Below, in pieces: positions 1 to 6,749 of a DNA stretch of 6,749 nt. A program made the position numbers and the translations under genes. The first letter of the stretch is position 1. Each line of letters opens with the position of its first letter. The DNA lies in NCBI GenBank assembly GCA_031267455.1, contig JAIRZC010000202.1:1-6749 (forward strand), in the 5' to 3' direction. The notes beneath the pieces are model-generated. The model did no database searches. It saw nothing but the letters and a program-made list of their open reading frames with translations, and was not told the DNA's origin. The DNA is from Accumulibacter sp. GTDB taxonomy: Bacteria > Pseudomonadota > Gammaproteobacteria > Burkholderiales > Rhodocyclaceae.

Positions 1-1875
1 GTGGATGTCGTGACGGCTCGGATCCTTCTGCTTAGCTTCAAGCAGGACTTCCTCGGCCTGCGCATCGCGGTTGAACGTCATATACATGTCGGCTTCCGCA
101 ATGACGTCGACCTCCTCGGTGTCGATACTTCCGGGGTTCGCCTGACTGAAGTCGCTCATCCCGGATTTTGACTGCGGGCTGCGCGAAGTATCGACACTCT
201 CCCCCCCCATGTCCTGGAAGACCGACTGCGATCCCAGATCCTCCGTATCATCGGACATCGTCATGATACTGTCGAGGGAGATTTCTTCTTCTTTCCTTTT
301 TCGATACCAGCGAAGAAAAAAGTATGCACCGCCTCCAAGCAGTGCGAGAGTGCCAAGACCGCCCACGATCAAAAGCCAGTTTCCAAACAAAACGTCGATG
401 ATTCCAGGTTCCTCGGGCGGCGGAGGTGGAATGACGGGGCGCGGTCTTTGCGGCGCGGGCCTTTGCGGTTGCGTGGCGGCGGGCGGCGAGGGCGGCGCGA
501 CCTGCGGCGACGCCTGCGCCTGAGGCGCGGGTTGAGCGGCTTGGGCCGGTTGTTCCGGTTGGGCAGGGGACGCCGACGGCGTTGGTGCGGATTGAGCCGG
601 CAGCTGGGGTGGTTTCGAGAGACGCTGTTGCAACTCAGCCAGCGACTGATCTTTCATCGTGATCAATTTTTGCAGGTTCGCCACGCTGTTTTCCAGCGCC
701 TGGATGCGTTCGTTGGCCTCGCTGATCGCTTTGTCGCGCACGATCCGGTCTTCCTCTCTCGGCCGGCCACCCGATCGGGTACGCGAAACTCTGACCCGGT
801 CCTTGCGTTCAATGGCAGGAGCCGCCGCATCCTCAACTTTGGCCGTAATTCTTCCGACAGCGCCCTGTCTGCTCTGGCCTTCCTGCGCAGGCATCTGCGC
901 GGCGGCCGAAGCCAGTCGGCTCTGGTAGGCGTTCCAATTGGACGACTGCACAACGAAAACCCGCTTGGCCTCTCTCGAAGAAACCTTTCCTATGTCCTCG
1001 CGTTCCGGGACGGTCAGAATCCTTCCGCTCTTCAGGCGGTTCATATTCCTTCCATCGAAGGCGTCGCGGTTGGCCCGGAACAAACCGACGAGCACCTGAT
1101 CGAGCGATACGCCTTCGGGTCGAACGCTCCGGGCGATACTATAAAGCGTGTCGCCTTCCTTGACTTGGACCGTCCTCGCGCCCGACGAGGCGGAAGATGC
1201 AGATGATGAGGCGGGCGGACGGATATCGTCGACTGCCGCCCCCCTGCCCAGCGCGCGCACGCGCGTATCGTCGCCTATCCTTGATGATGCATCTGCATCG
1301 GAAGAAGACGACGCCAGTTGTACCGGCGCGGACGCGCGGGGGATATTGGCAACCTGCGTGGCGGAAGATTCGCTCTTCTTCTCCATGACTTCCTGCGGAT
1401 CGAGCAGGAAAGTATATTCACGTACGAGACGGCCGCTCGGCCAGCTGAGCTCGAGCAGCATATCGATGAAAGGATCGTTGACTGGCGACTTCGTGCTGAG
1501 CTTGATGATGGGTTGTCCATTCGAACGCTTGCCCACCTCGAATTCGATTTTAGACAATATCAGCGCATAATCCAGGCCCATCTGCCTGAAAGCGTCTTCC
1601 TGCGCGATCTGCGCGCTCATGTTTACGAGTTCTTCGCGCGTCGCCATGATCTCGACTTCAGCGCGCAAGGGCTGGCCGAGCATCGAAAACACCGTGATCT
1701 TCCCAAAACCGGCCGCATGCGCCTTTTGCGATATCACACCGGGCAAAATCAAAAAGAATGCGAGAAACGCTGCGGAGAAAAACAAGCGGACAGCCGCACG
1801 GGAGCGACGGAATGCGCGCGCCTTATGCCCCAAGCTCATGTTTTCTTTCGCATCGTCATTCATAAATTTTTTCAC
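1..1875 (-). CDS. fimV: FimV-type LysM / polar hub protein, 3' end outside window (partial)
   Basis: The frame is open without a stop from 1875 to the window edge, giving 625 codons. FimV family proteins are often around 900 residues, so a C-terminal part is missing only because the window ends. Visible in order: a long basic N-terminus and hydrophobic signal segment ending in AHA (residue 54); the conserved FimV N-terminal domain starting AGFGKITVFSMLGQPLRAEV; a Ser/Ala linker; a LysM domain at about 234-290 (VKEGDTLYSIA onward); a heptad-rich coiled coil at about 374-420; a Pro/Gln/Ala-rich linker at 421-490; one membrane helix at about 496-520 followed by RKRK, which puts the C-terminus in the cytoplasm; an acidic stretch; and the start of the TPR-like FimV C-terminal domain (VIAEADMYMTFNRDAQAEEV, from about 587). 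Known family members bind peptidoglycan and organise type IV pili and polar proteins. GTG at 1875 is preferred because AAGGTGG lies 4 nt upstream and it yields an MKKF start; ATG at 1863 is the alternative. Confidence 0.93.
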   Translation of the reverse strand, partial: MKKFMNDDAKENMSLGHKARAFRRSRAAVRLFFSAAFLAFFLILPGVISQKAHAAGFGKITVFSMLGQPLRAEVEIMATREELVNMSAQIAQEDAFRQMGLDYALILSKIEFEVGKRSNGQPIIKLSTKSPVNDPFIDMLLELSWPSGRLVREYTFLLDPQEVMEKKSESSATQVANIPRASAPVQLASSSSDADASSRIGDDTRVRALGRGAAVDDIRPPASSSASSASSGARTVQVKEGDTLYSIARSVRPEGVSLDQVLVGLFRANRDAFDGRNMNRLKSGRILTVPEREDIGKVSSREAKRVFVVQSSNWNAYQSRLASAAAQMPAQEGQSRQGAVGRITAKVEDAAAPAIERKDRVRVSRTRSGGRPREEDRIVRDKAISEANERIQALENSVANLQKLITMKDQSLAELQQRLSKPPQLPAQSAPTPSASPAQPEQPAQAAQPAPQAQASPQVAPPSPPAATQPQRPAPQRPRPVIPPPPPEEPGIIDVLFGNWLLIVGGLGTLALLGGGAYFFLRWYRKRKEEEISLDSIMTMSDDTEDLGSQSVFQDMGGESVDTSRSPQSKSGMSDFSQANPGSIDTEEVDVIAEADMYMTFNRDAQAEEVLLEAKQKDPSRHDIH

Positions 1876-1879
1876 AGCG

Positions 1880-1886
1880 CCACCTT
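1880..1886 (-). promoter_or_regulatory. Ribosome binding site deciding the fimV start
   Basis: The minus strand reads AAGGTGG here, 4 nt before GTG at 1875 (7 nt from the AAGG core) but 16 nt before ATG at 1863. The spacing favours the GTG codon as the fimV start. This is inference from spacing only. Confidence 0.55.
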
Positions 1887-1894
1887 GGGACAAC

Positions 1895-1912
1895 ATTATC
1901 AGGAATTATCAG
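1895..1912 (-). repeat. Direct repeat CTGATAAT x2 with 10-bp period
   Basis: The minus strand contains CTGATAAT twice (1912-1905 and 1902-1895), separated by TC, so the period is exactly 10 bp, about one helical turn. It lies between the predicted fimV promoter and its ribosome binding site. Each copy contains a GATAAT that resembles a -10 box, but neither has a matching -35 hexamer at 17 nt. It could be an operator or chance. Confidence 0.4.
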
Positions 1913-1952
1913 AGTAACATCATGAAGTTATACGCGCAAGCTAAACCTGCTT

Positions 1953-1981
1953 ATTATGAGATCGGTGTAATAATTTCACAA
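1953..1981 (-). promoter_or_regulatory. Candidate sigma70 promoter for fimV
   Basis: On the minus strand TTGTGA (1981-1976, 4 of 6 against TTGACA) is separated by 17 nt from CATAAT (1958-1953, 5 of 6 against TATAAT). It sits in the 161-nt AT-rich gap between asd and fimV, giving a predicted leader of about 70 nt. fimV may also receive read-through from the leu-asd transcript, because no convincing terminator follows asd. Confidence 0.45.
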
Positions 1982-2017
1982 AAAAGCACAATTTACGTCC
2001 GAAATTTTCTTCCGCGC

Positions 2018-2031
2018 GTGACGAAAGTCAC
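2018..2031 (-). other. Small perfect inverted repeat after asd
   Basis: GTGAC-TTTC-GTCAC on the minus strand forms a 5-bp stem with a 4-nt loop, 6 nt beyond the asd stop. It has no U-run directly after it, so it is not a convincing intrinsic terminator. It may be a weak processing or pausing hairpin, or a dyad for a regulator of fimV. Confidence 0.35.
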
Positions 2032-2036
2032 ATAAA

Positions 2037-3170
2037 TCAGTGGAATTTATCGAGCAGGATACGTAGCATCCTGCGCAGGGGTTCCGCCGCGCCCCACAGC
2101 AATTGGTCTCCGACGGTGAAAACACCGAGGAACTCTGGACCCATCGCCAGTTTCCTTACGCGCCCGACGGGAACGGTCAGGCGGCCCGTTACCGCGGAGG
2201 GAGTCAACTCACGCTCACTGGCTTCGCGCGTATTGGGTACGACCTTCACCCAGGAATTGGCATTCGAGATGAGGCGGGAGATTTCGTTGATCGGCAGGTC
2301 TTTCTTCAATTTCATCGTCAAACCCTGCGAATGGCAACGCATCGCGCCGATCCTGACGCAAAAACCATCGACAGGAATGCTTCCCGCTTCGCCGACAGGC
2401 GCAAGGCCAAGGATTTTGTTGCACTCCGCGCCGCCCTTCCATTCTTCCCGCGACTGACCGTTTTCCATCGAAACATCAATCCAGGGAATCAGGCTCCCCG
2501 CGAGCGCCGCGCCACGAAAATTCTTCGTCGGAAAATCCGGCGCCCGCATCCTTTGAACAACCTTGCGGTCAATGTCGAGAATCGCCGAGGCCGGATCGGC
2601 CAGTTCCGGCTGAGCCGCTTCACACAACGCGCCCATCTGAAGCAGCAATTCACGCATGTTCTGCGCGCCCGCGCCCGACGCGGCCTGATAAGTCATGACC
2701 GAAACCCACTCGACGAGGCCGCTTTTGAAAAGCCCGCCCAAACCCATCAGCATCAGGGAGACCGTACAATTTCCCCCGATCCAGTTCCTGTTGCCCTTTT
2801 CAAGGCCGCTTTCGATGAGATCCCGATTCACCGGGTCGAGGACGATGATCGAATCGTCGGCCATGCGCAACGCCGATGCGGCGTCGATCCAATGTCCTTT
2901 CCAGCCCGAGGCGCGCAGGCGCGGAAAAATATCCTTTGTATAATCACCGCCCTGGCAAGTCACAATGGCGTCCATTGCCGCGAGCGCGTCAGTCGACATC
3001 GCGTCGCGCAAAAGCCCCCTATCCTTCCCGCCAACAGCGGGCGCGGCAATACCAGGCGCCGATGTCGAGAAAAAAACGGGATCGATGAGATCGAAATCGC
3101 CTTCCTCGCGCATTCTTTGCAGAAGCACCGATCCCACCATGCCGCGCCAACCGACCAGACCGACTCTCAT
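2037..3170 (-). CDS. asd: Aspartate-semialdehyde dehydrogenase
   Basis: Asd reduces beta-aspartyl phosphate to aspartate semialdehyde with NADPH in the cytoplasm, the branch point to diaminopimelate/lysine, methionine and threonine. The 377-residue product closely follows the enterobacterial enzyme (about 367). Visible parts are the N-terminal nucleotide-binding loop GWRGMVGS (7-14), substrate Arg102, the active-site GGNCTVSLM with nucleophile Cys135, Gln162 in [15 protein letters not shown] (241-246) and the family signature [15 protein letters not shown] (267-281), with Arg273 and catalytic His280. The C-terminal [17 protein letters not shown] is also conserved. The start at 3170 is chosen because it aligns with the E. 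coli N-terminus and lies 9 nt after GGAG (3183-3180); ATG at 3176 and TTG at 3188 are in-frame alternatives adding 2 or 6 residues. It starts 52 nt after leuB and is probably co-transcribed with it. No key residue is missing. Confidence 0.97.
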   Translation of the reverse strand: MRVGLVGWRGMVGSVLLQRMREEGDFDLIDPVFFSTSAPGIAAPAVGGKDRGLLRDAMSTDALAAMDAIVTCQGGDYTKDIFPRLRASGWKGHWIDAASALRMADDSIIVLDPVNRDLIESGLEKGNRNWIGGNCTVSLMLMGLGGLFKSGLVEWVSVMTYQAASGAGAQNMRELLLQMGALCEAAQPELADPASAILDIDRKVVQRMRAPDFPTKNFRGAALAGSLIPWIDVSMENGQSREEWKGGAECNKILGLAPVGEAGSIPVDGFCVRIGAMRCHSQGLTMKLKKDLPINEISRLISNANSWVKVVPNTREASERELTPSAVTGRLTVPVGRVRKLAMGPEFLGVFTVGDQLLWGAAEPLRRMLRILLDKFH

Positions 3171-3222
3171 TCTCATTTGCTCCGTCAAGCCGGACTTCGA
3201 TCCGTCTCATTCACTTGGATTC

Positions 3223-4296
3223 TCACCGAGCGTCGAGCGCTGCAATCACCGCATCGCCCATGGCTCGCGTGCCAATTTTCTTCGTCCCGGGGCGGTAAAT
3301 GTCCGCAGTCCGGAAGCCTTGGGCAAGCACCTTCCTGACGGCGTTTTCGATGCGCTCGGCGTCGGCCTGCATCGAGAAAGTATAGCGCAGCAGCATCGCC
3401 GCCGAGAGAATCGTCGCGAGAGGATTGGCGAGGTCGCGTCCGGCGAGGTCGGGCGCCGATCCGTGCGAAGGTTCATAAAGACCCTTGCCGCTCTCATCCA
3501 GTGACGCCGAAGGCAGCATCCCGATCGAACCGGTCAGCATCGACGCCTCGTCCGAAAGGATGTCACCAAACATATTGCCCGTCACGATCACATCGAACTG
3601 TTTCGGTTCCCTGACCAGCTGCATCGCCGCGTTATCTACGAGCATGTGCGTAAGCATGACATCAGGATAATTTCCTGAAAGTTCGGTCATCACGTCCCGC
3701 CAAAGCTGCGTCGTTTCAAGGACATTCATCTTGTCGACAGAGCAAAGCTTCCTGCCGCGCCTGCGCGCCGCGTCGAAGGCCACACGCCCGATCCGGACGA
3801 TTTCGGCCTCGCTGTAGTGCATCGTGTTGAAACCGAAGCGCTGGCGTTTCCCGTCGATCTCACGCGTCTCGATCCCCCGCGGCTGGCCGAAATAAATGTC
3901 TCCAGTCAGTTCGCGTACGATCAGGATGTCGAGACCGGCAACGACCTCGGGCTTCAGGGTCGAACTGTCCGCAAGCTCCGGATACAGGAGCGCGGGACGC
4001 AGATTGGCGAAGAGGCCAAGATCCTTGCGAATCGCGAGCAGGCCGGTTTCAGGGCGCAGATCGCGCGGTTTCGAATCCCATCGCGGCCCCCCGACCGCGC
4101 CAAGCAACACCGCGTCAGCTTTTCTCGCCAAAACGCGTGTCGGTTCCGGATACGGCGATCCGAACGCGTCGACGGCGCAGCCGCCGAGCAAGGCATCCTC
4201 GGTCTCGAGGCTGGGATGAACGGCTTTCAACACACGGACAGCCTGGGCCATAATCTCCGGACCGATTCCGTCTCCCGGCAATACACAGATTTTCAT
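3223..4296 (-). CDS. leuB: 3-isopropylmalate dehydrogenase
   Basis: LeuB oxidatively decarboxylates (2R,3S)-3-isopropylmalate with NAD to the 2-oxoisocaproate precursor of leucine. The product is 357 residues, normal for the family. Visible are the N-terminal [21 protein letters not shown] (64-74), substrate arginines Arg90, Arg100 and Arg128 in [13 protein letters not shown], Tyr135, Lys189 in SVDKMNVL, Asp221 in VDNAAMQL, the isocitrate/isopropylmalate dehydrogenase signature [20 protein letters not shown] (241-260, with Asp245 and Asp249 as metal ligands), and the NAD-specific loop [12 protein letters not shown] (275-286). The frame is open upstream to 4383, but that extension lies inside leuD and does not resemble LeuB; ATG at 4296 gives the standard [10 protein letters not shown] start. 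There is no strong Shine-Dalgarno before it, and leuD ends 22 nt upstream, so translational coupling to leuD is plausible (inference). Confidence 0.97.
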   Translation of the reverse strand: MKICVLPGDGIGPEIMAQAVRVLKAVHPSLETEDALLGGCAVDAFGSPYPEPTRVLARKADAVLLGAVGGPRWDSKPRDLRPETGLLAIRKDLGLFANLRPALLYPELADSSTLKPEVVAGLDILIVRELTGDIYFGQPRGIETREIDGKRQRFGFNTMHYSEAEIVRIGRVAFDAARRRGRKLCSVDKMNVLETTQLWRDVMTELSGNYPDVMLTHMLVDNAAMQLVREPKQFDVIVTGNMFGDILSDEASMLTGSIGMLPSASLDESGKGLYEPSHGSAPDLAGRDLANPLATILSAAMLLRYTFSMQADAERIENAVRKVLAQGFRTADIYRPGTKKIGTRAMGDAVIAALDAR

Positions 4297-4318
4297 GATG
4301 GGTCGCTTTCGAATGAGT

Positions 4319-4957
4319 TCAGGCAAAAAGCCAGGGTTGCTTTTCCCTGCGCGCGTTTTCAAATTCTCGAATTTCATCGGCATGACGCAGCGTCAGGCCG
4401 ATGTCGTCCCATCCGTTGAGAAGGCATTCCTTGCGGAAAGGGTCGACGTCAAAGGCAATCACCTCGCCTCCGGGTTGCGTCAGTATCTGTCTCGACAGGT
4501 CGACAGTCAGCCGAAAGCCGGGGATTTTATCGACCCGGAAAAACAGCGCGTCGATCTCGTCGGCGGAAAGCGATATCGGCAAAAGACCGTTTTTGAAGCA
4601 ATTATTGAAAAAGATGTCGGCAAAGCTCTCGGCAAGGACAACCCGAAAACCATAATCGCGCAAGGCCCACGGCGCGTGCTCGCGCGAACTGCCGCAACCG
4701 AAATTTTCGCGCGAAAGAAGAATGCTCGCGCCTGCGTAGCGCGTCTGGTTCAAGACGAAATCAGCGTTGCGCGGACGACTCGAGCAATCCATTCCCGGCT
4801 CGCCGGCATCCAGATAGCGCCAGCGATCGAAGAGGTAGGGACCGAAACCCGAACGCCGGATCGACTTGAGAAATTGCATCGGAATGATCGCATCCGTATC
4901 GACATTGGCCCGGTCGAGGGGCGCCACAAGACCTTCAAAACGAACGAATTTTTCCAT
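4319..4957 (-). CDS. leuD: 3-isopropylmalate dehydratase small subunit
   Basis: LeuD is the small (swivel-domain) subunit that pairs with LeuC to convert 2-isopropylmalate to 3-isopropylmalate. The 212-residue product is slightly longer than E. coli LeuD (about 201). Conserved parts include [13 protein letters not shown] (14-26), [15 protein letters not shown] (85-99), where the Ser/Arg loop contacts substrate, [18 protein letters not shown] (111-128) and the C-terminal [10 protein letters not shown] (181-190). The frame continues upstream to 4996, but ATG at 4957 is preferred because GAGGA (4967-4963) lies 5 nt before it and MEKFVRFEG matches the family N-terminus. A GC-rich hairpin lies 2 nt upstream of that ribosome binding site. 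It begins 71 nt after leuC. Many betaproteobacterial leu clusters carry a small lipoprotein/entericidin-like gene between leuC and leuD; there is no room for one here. Confidence 0.97.
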   Translation of the reverse strand: MEKFVRFEGLVAPLDRANVDTDAIIPMQFLKSIRRSGFGPYLFDRWRYLDAGEPGMDCSSRPRNADFVLNQTRYAGASILLSRENFGCGSSREHAPWALRDYGFRVVLAESFADIFFNNCFKNGLLPISLSADEIDALFFRVDKIPGFRLTVDLSRQILTQPGGEVIAFDVDPFRKECLLNGWDDIGLTLRHADEIREFENARREKQPWLFA

Positions 4958-4960
4958 ATT

Positions 4961-4967
4961 CTTCCTC
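4961..4967 (-). promoter_or_regulatory. Ribosome binding site of leuD
   Basis: GAGGAAG on the minus strand, with its GAGGA core 5 nt before ATG at 4957. It decides between this start and the upstream in-frame codons reaching 4996, and it adjoins the hairpin at 4970-4987. Confidence 0.7.
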
Positions 4968-4969
4968 AT

Positions 4970-4987
4970 CGGCGGCAAAGGCCGCCG
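4970..4987 (-). other. GC-rich hairpin in the leuC-leuD gap
   Basis: CGGCGGC-CTTT-GCCGCCG on the minus strand is a perfect 7-bp stem with a 4-nt loop. It ends 2 nt before the leuD Shine-Dalgarno. It lacks a U-tract, so it is not an intrinsic terminator. It could tune leuC:leuD stoichiometry, block ribosome or nuclease passage, or mark a processing site (inference). Confidence 0.6.
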
Positions 4988-5028
4988 TATCCTCACTGCG
5001 CGCGGGGCCTCGAACGAAGCCCGCCGTT

Positions 5029-6435
5029 TCAGAGCAGTTCACGAACATCGGTGAAGCGACCGCATATCGCCGCCGCCGCCGCCATTGCCGGGCTGACCAG
5101 ATGTGTGCGACCGCCCGCGCCCTGCCGGCCTTCGAAATTTCGGTTCGATGTCGATGCGCTGCGCTCACCGGCCTCCAGCTTGTCCGCATTCATCGCCAGG
5201 CACATTGAGCAGCCTGGCTCGCGCCATTCGAATCCCGCATCGACGAAAATTCCGCTCAAGCCTTCTTCCTCGGCTTGGCGCTTGACGAGACCCGAACCTG
5301 GAACGACCATCGCGAGCTTCACGCCGGAGGCTACCCTGCGTCCCTTGACGACTTCCGCGGCCACGCGCAAATCCTCGATCCGCGAGTTGGTGCATGAGCC
5401 AATGAAAACCTTGTCGACCGAAATCGACGTGATCGGCGCGCCCGCTTCAACACCCATGTAACGCAAGGCGCGTTTCATGCTTTCGCGCTTGACCGGGTCG
5501 ATTTCTTTCTCCGGATCGGGGATGTCGGCGTCGACAGGAACGACCATTTCGGGCGATGTCCCCCAAGTTACCTGCGGAAGGATTTCCTCCGCGCGAAAAT
5601 CGACGACGCGGTCGAAATACGCTCCCTCATCACTGAAAAGGCCGCGCCACCAGGCGGCGGCACAATCCCAGGAGTCTTTTCCCGGCGCGAGCGGGCGCGC
5701 CTTCAAATAATCGAGCGTAATCTCATCCACGGCGACGAGGCCCATCCGCGCGCCTGCCTCGATCGCCATATTACACAGAGTCATGCGCCCGTCCATCGAC
5801 ATCGAACGAATCGTGCTCCCGGAAAACTCGATCGCGTGCCCGGTACCGCCCGCCGTGCCGAGGCGCCCAATGATCGCGAGCGCGAAGTCTTTCGCCGAAA
5901 CGCCTTTCCCGAAATTTCCTTCAACGCAAACTTGCATCGTCTTCGATTTCTTTTGCAGGAGGCATTGCGTCGCCAGAACGTGTTCGACCTCGGATGTTCC
6001 AACACCGAAAGCCATACACGCGAATGCGCCGTGCGTACTCGTATGCGAATCGCCGCAGACGACCGTCATCCCCGGCAGTACCGCGCCGTTTTCCGGCCCA
6101 ATCACGTGAATGATTCCCTGGCGCGCGTCCTTGAACGGGAAATAAGCGCGCGCCCCCGCCTCGGCGATGTTCGCGTCGAGCGTTGCCACCTGAAGCGCCG
6201 AGACCGGATCCTTTATCCCTCGCTCCCAGTGCGTCGTCGGTGTATTGTGGTCAACCGTCGCGACGATCGACGAAGCGCGCCAAGGCTTGCGTCCAGCGAG
6301 CTTGAGTCCTTCAAAAGCCTGCGGACTCGTCACTTCATGGAGCAGGTGGCGGTCGATATAGAGGAGCGCCGTCCCATCGCCCTCCTCGCGGACGACATGA
6401 TCGCGCCAGAGCTTTTCGTAGAGATTGAGCGGCAT
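5029..6435 (-). CDS. leuC: 3-isopropylmalate dehydratase large subunit (4Fe-4S)
   Basis: LeuC is the aconitase-superfamily catalytic subunit of isopropylmalate isomerase, acting with LeuD in the cytoplasm. The product is 468 residues (E. coli about 466). Visible are TLY-like N-terminus NLYEKLW, VDHNTPT (61-67), [26 protein letters not shown] (128-153, read in two parts: [10 protein letters not shown] and [10 protein letters not shown]), VTWGTSPE (289-296), FIGSCTNSR (344-352) and GCSMCLAMN (408-416). Cys348, Cys409 and Cys412 are the three ligands of the 4Fe-4S cluster, and [12 protein letters not shown] (428-439) and [18 protein letters not shown] (448-465) close the domain. The start at 6435 is firm: an in-frame TAG lies three codons upstream, and [10 protein letters not shown] fits the family. 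Its own Shine-Dalgarno is only GGGA (6448-6445, 9 nt away), while a much stronger one lies upstream for another frame. It is the first gene of the cluster. Confidence 0.97.
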   Translation of the reverse strand: MPLNLYEKLWRDHVVREEGDGTALLYIDRHLLHEVTSPQAFEGLKLAGRKPWRASSIVATVDHNTPTTHWERGIKDPVSALQVATLDANIAEAGARAYFPFKDARQGIIHVIGPENGAVLPGMTVVCGDSHTSTHGAFACMAFGVGTSEVEHVLATQCLLQKKSKTMQVCVEGNFGKGVSAKDFALAIIGRLGTAGGTGHAIEFSGSTIRSMSMDGRMTLCNMAIEAGARMGLVAVDEITLDYLKARPLAPGKDSWDCAAAWWRGLFSDEGAYFDRVVDFRAEEILPQVTWGTSPEMVVPVDADIPDPEKEIDPVKRESMKRALRYMGVEAGAPITSISVDKVFIGSCTNSRIEDLRVAAEVVKGRRVASGVKLAMVVPGSGLVKRQAEEEGLSGIFVDAGFEWREPGCSMCLAMNADKLEAGERSASTSNRNFEGRQGAGGRTHLVSPAMAAAAAICGRFTDVRELL

Positions 6436-6470
6436 GAGTATCTATCCCGAAAAACGATTGATCCGTTCAT
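6330..6470 (-). other. Out-of-frame 46-codon mini-ORF with strong Shine-Dalgarno, overlapping leuC start
   Basis: ATG at 6470 lies 6 nt after GGAGGGGG (6484-6477), the best Shine-Dalgarno near leuC. The frame runs 46 codons to TGA at 6332-6330, overlapping the first 35 codons of leuC in another frame. The peptide begins [13 protein letters not shown], contains no leucine, and resembles nothing I recognise; its part inside leuC is shaped by leuC codons. It could be a regulatory upstream ORF that loads ribosomes near the leuC start, or the Shine-Dalgarno could act as a standby site. A functional protein is unlikely. Confidence 0.3.
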
Positions 6471-6482
6471 TTCAAACCCCCT

Positions 6483-6496
6483 CCGTCATCAGACGG
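6483..6496 (-). other. Hairpin abutting the upstream Shine-Dalgarno
   Basis: CCGTC-TGAT-GACGG on the minus strand is a perfect 5-bp stem with a 4-nt loop. The last two bases of the stem are the first two of the GGAGGGGG Shine-Dalgarno, so folding could partly hide it. A 15-codon ORF ends with its TGA in the loop. Confidence 0.4.
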
Positions 6497-6536
6497 CGCG
6501 GCACTTGGAGAGTCGATCCCTTTCCAAATCGCTCAC
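6489..6536 (-). other. 15-codon leader mini-ORF candidate
   Basis: GTG at 6536, 4 nt after AAGG (6544-6541), opens a 15-codon frame (MSDLERDRLSKCRAV) that stops with TGA at 6491-6489, inside the loop of the hairpin at 6483-6496. It has only two leucine codons, so it is not a classical leu leader peptide. Translation is unproven and a chance ORF of this size is common. Confidence 0.2.
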
Positions 6537-6703
6537 ATCGCCTTTTTTCCCTGCGATACGAAAAGCGCCCCTGACACGCCAAGCCCAAAGCCAGCGCGGG
6601 CGTTTTTGAAAAAGAACCTCACCACTGCCGCACCCCGGCACCCCCTTGAAAGAGGAAGCCTCAACTGGAGTTGGTTTTCGATGAAAAATACCGTGGATTG
6701 ACC

Positions 6704-6732
6704 ATTATCGCATGGCCAACCCACGATGTCAG
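6704..6732 (-). promoter_or_regulatory. Sigma70-type promoter for leuC operon
   Basis: The minus strand has CTGACA (6732-6727, 5 of 6 against TTGACA), a 17-nt spacer, and GATAAT (6709-6704, 5 of 6 against TATAAT) preceded by TGC, an extended -10 motif. The predicted transcription start is about 6697, which leaves a leader of roughly 260 nt before leuC. The elements are seen directly; the activity is inferred. Confidence 0.65.
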
Positions 6733-6749
6733 TAAAAATCGAAGCGGGC

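Larger units (their letters stand above)
6436..6697 (-). promoter_or_regulatory. Long 5' leader of leuC
   Basis: About 260 nt from the predicted start site to leuC with no recognised gene. It holds a hairpin TGCCG-GGGTG-CGGCA (6640-6626), a hairpin CCGTC-TGAT-GACGG (6496-6483 region), a strong Shine-Dalgarno GGAGGGGG (6484-6477), and two small ORFs described separately. There is no classical intrinsic terminator with a U-tract, so a textbook attenuator is not shown. I do not recognise a T-box or a known riboswitch. Confidence 0.45.

Noticed and set aside
448..1206. 252-codon Arg/Leu/Gly-rich plus-strand ORF
   Set aside because: It is the complement of the Pro/Gln/Ala-rich linker and coiled coil of fimV; its composition is explained by that low-complexity coding sequence.
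2103..3338. 411-codon plus-strand ORF opposite asd
   Set aside because: It is a mirror of the asd reading frame, caused by rarity of codons whose complements are stops. It has no recognisable domain, while the minus strand encodes a complete Asd with all catalytic residues.
4297..4383. 29-codon N-terminal extension of leuB
   Set aside because: It lies wholly within or next to the leuD 3' end, has no family similarity, and ATG 4296 gives the canonical LeuB start.
4295..5461. 388-codon plus-strand ORF opposite leuD and the end of leuC
   Set aside because: It is antisense to two intact family proteins and spans their intergenic gap; the translation is Arg/Pro-rich with no motif.
6487..6496. 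GCCGTCTGA-like match to the Neisseria DNA uptake sequence (minus strand, about 6497-6489)
   Set aside because: Only nine bases match, the final A of the core is absent, I see one copy only, and the bases are explained by the local hairpin. Uptake sequences would be expected in many copies genome-wide.
6533..6724. 63-codon ORF as a real protein gene upstream of leuC
   Set aside because: Its GTG start falls inside the predicted promoter spacer, has no Shine-Dalgarno, and the product resembles no family I know. The Leu run is kept only as a low-score finding.
1..6749. CRISPR array, tRNA/rRNA genes, insertion sequences, defence genes
   Set aside because: No regular repeat-spacer units, no tRNA-like cloverleaf, no transposase motifs or terminal inverted repeats, and no unexplained long coding region were visible.

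Overview
The window carries a single-strand biosynthetic cluster. Everything I accept as a gene lies on the minus strand, in the transcription order leuC, leuD, leuB, asd, fimV, reading from about 6435 down to 1. The order leuCDB-asd-fimV, the proteobacterial (long, gram-negative) form of aspartate-semialdehyde dehydrogenase, and a FimV/HubP-type LysM protein point to a proteobacterium. A betaproteobacterium (Burkholderiales-like) is most likely, with a gammaproteobacterium as the alternative. The DNA is moderately GC-rich, with AT-rich stretches only in the intergenic regions. I cannot name a genus.

Layout: 6436-6749 is a non-coding leader and promoter region with a good sigma70-type promoter (about 6704-6732) and a long predicted 5' leader of about 260 nt. 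leuC (6435-5029), leuD (4957-4319), leuB (4296-3223) and asd (3170-2037) follow with gaps of 71, 22 and 52 nt, so they probably form one transcript. A 161-nt AT-rich gap (1876-2036) holds a likely separate promoter for fimV, which then runs off the left edge of the window (1875 to 1, 625 codons present).

How they work together: LeuC and LeuD form isopropylmalate isomerase and LeuB is 3-isopropylmalate dehydrogenase, which are steps two and three of leucine synthesis. leuA is not in the window. Asd makes aspartate semialdehyde, the branch-point precursor of lysine/diaminopimelate, methionine and threonine. FimV is an inner-membrane, peptidoglycan-binding polarity hub linked to type IV pili and twitching; its proximity is a conserved neighbourhood, not an obvious shared pathway.

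The core genes look intact and ordinary, and I see no new multi-gene system. The parts worth a second look are non-coding or small-scale. They are the leuC leader, which has a strong Shine-Dalgarno serving an out-of-frame mini-ORF that overlaps the leuC start; a GC-rich hairpin against the leuD ribosome-binding site; a G8 homopolymer inside fimV; and a 10-bp-period direct repeat in the fimV leader.
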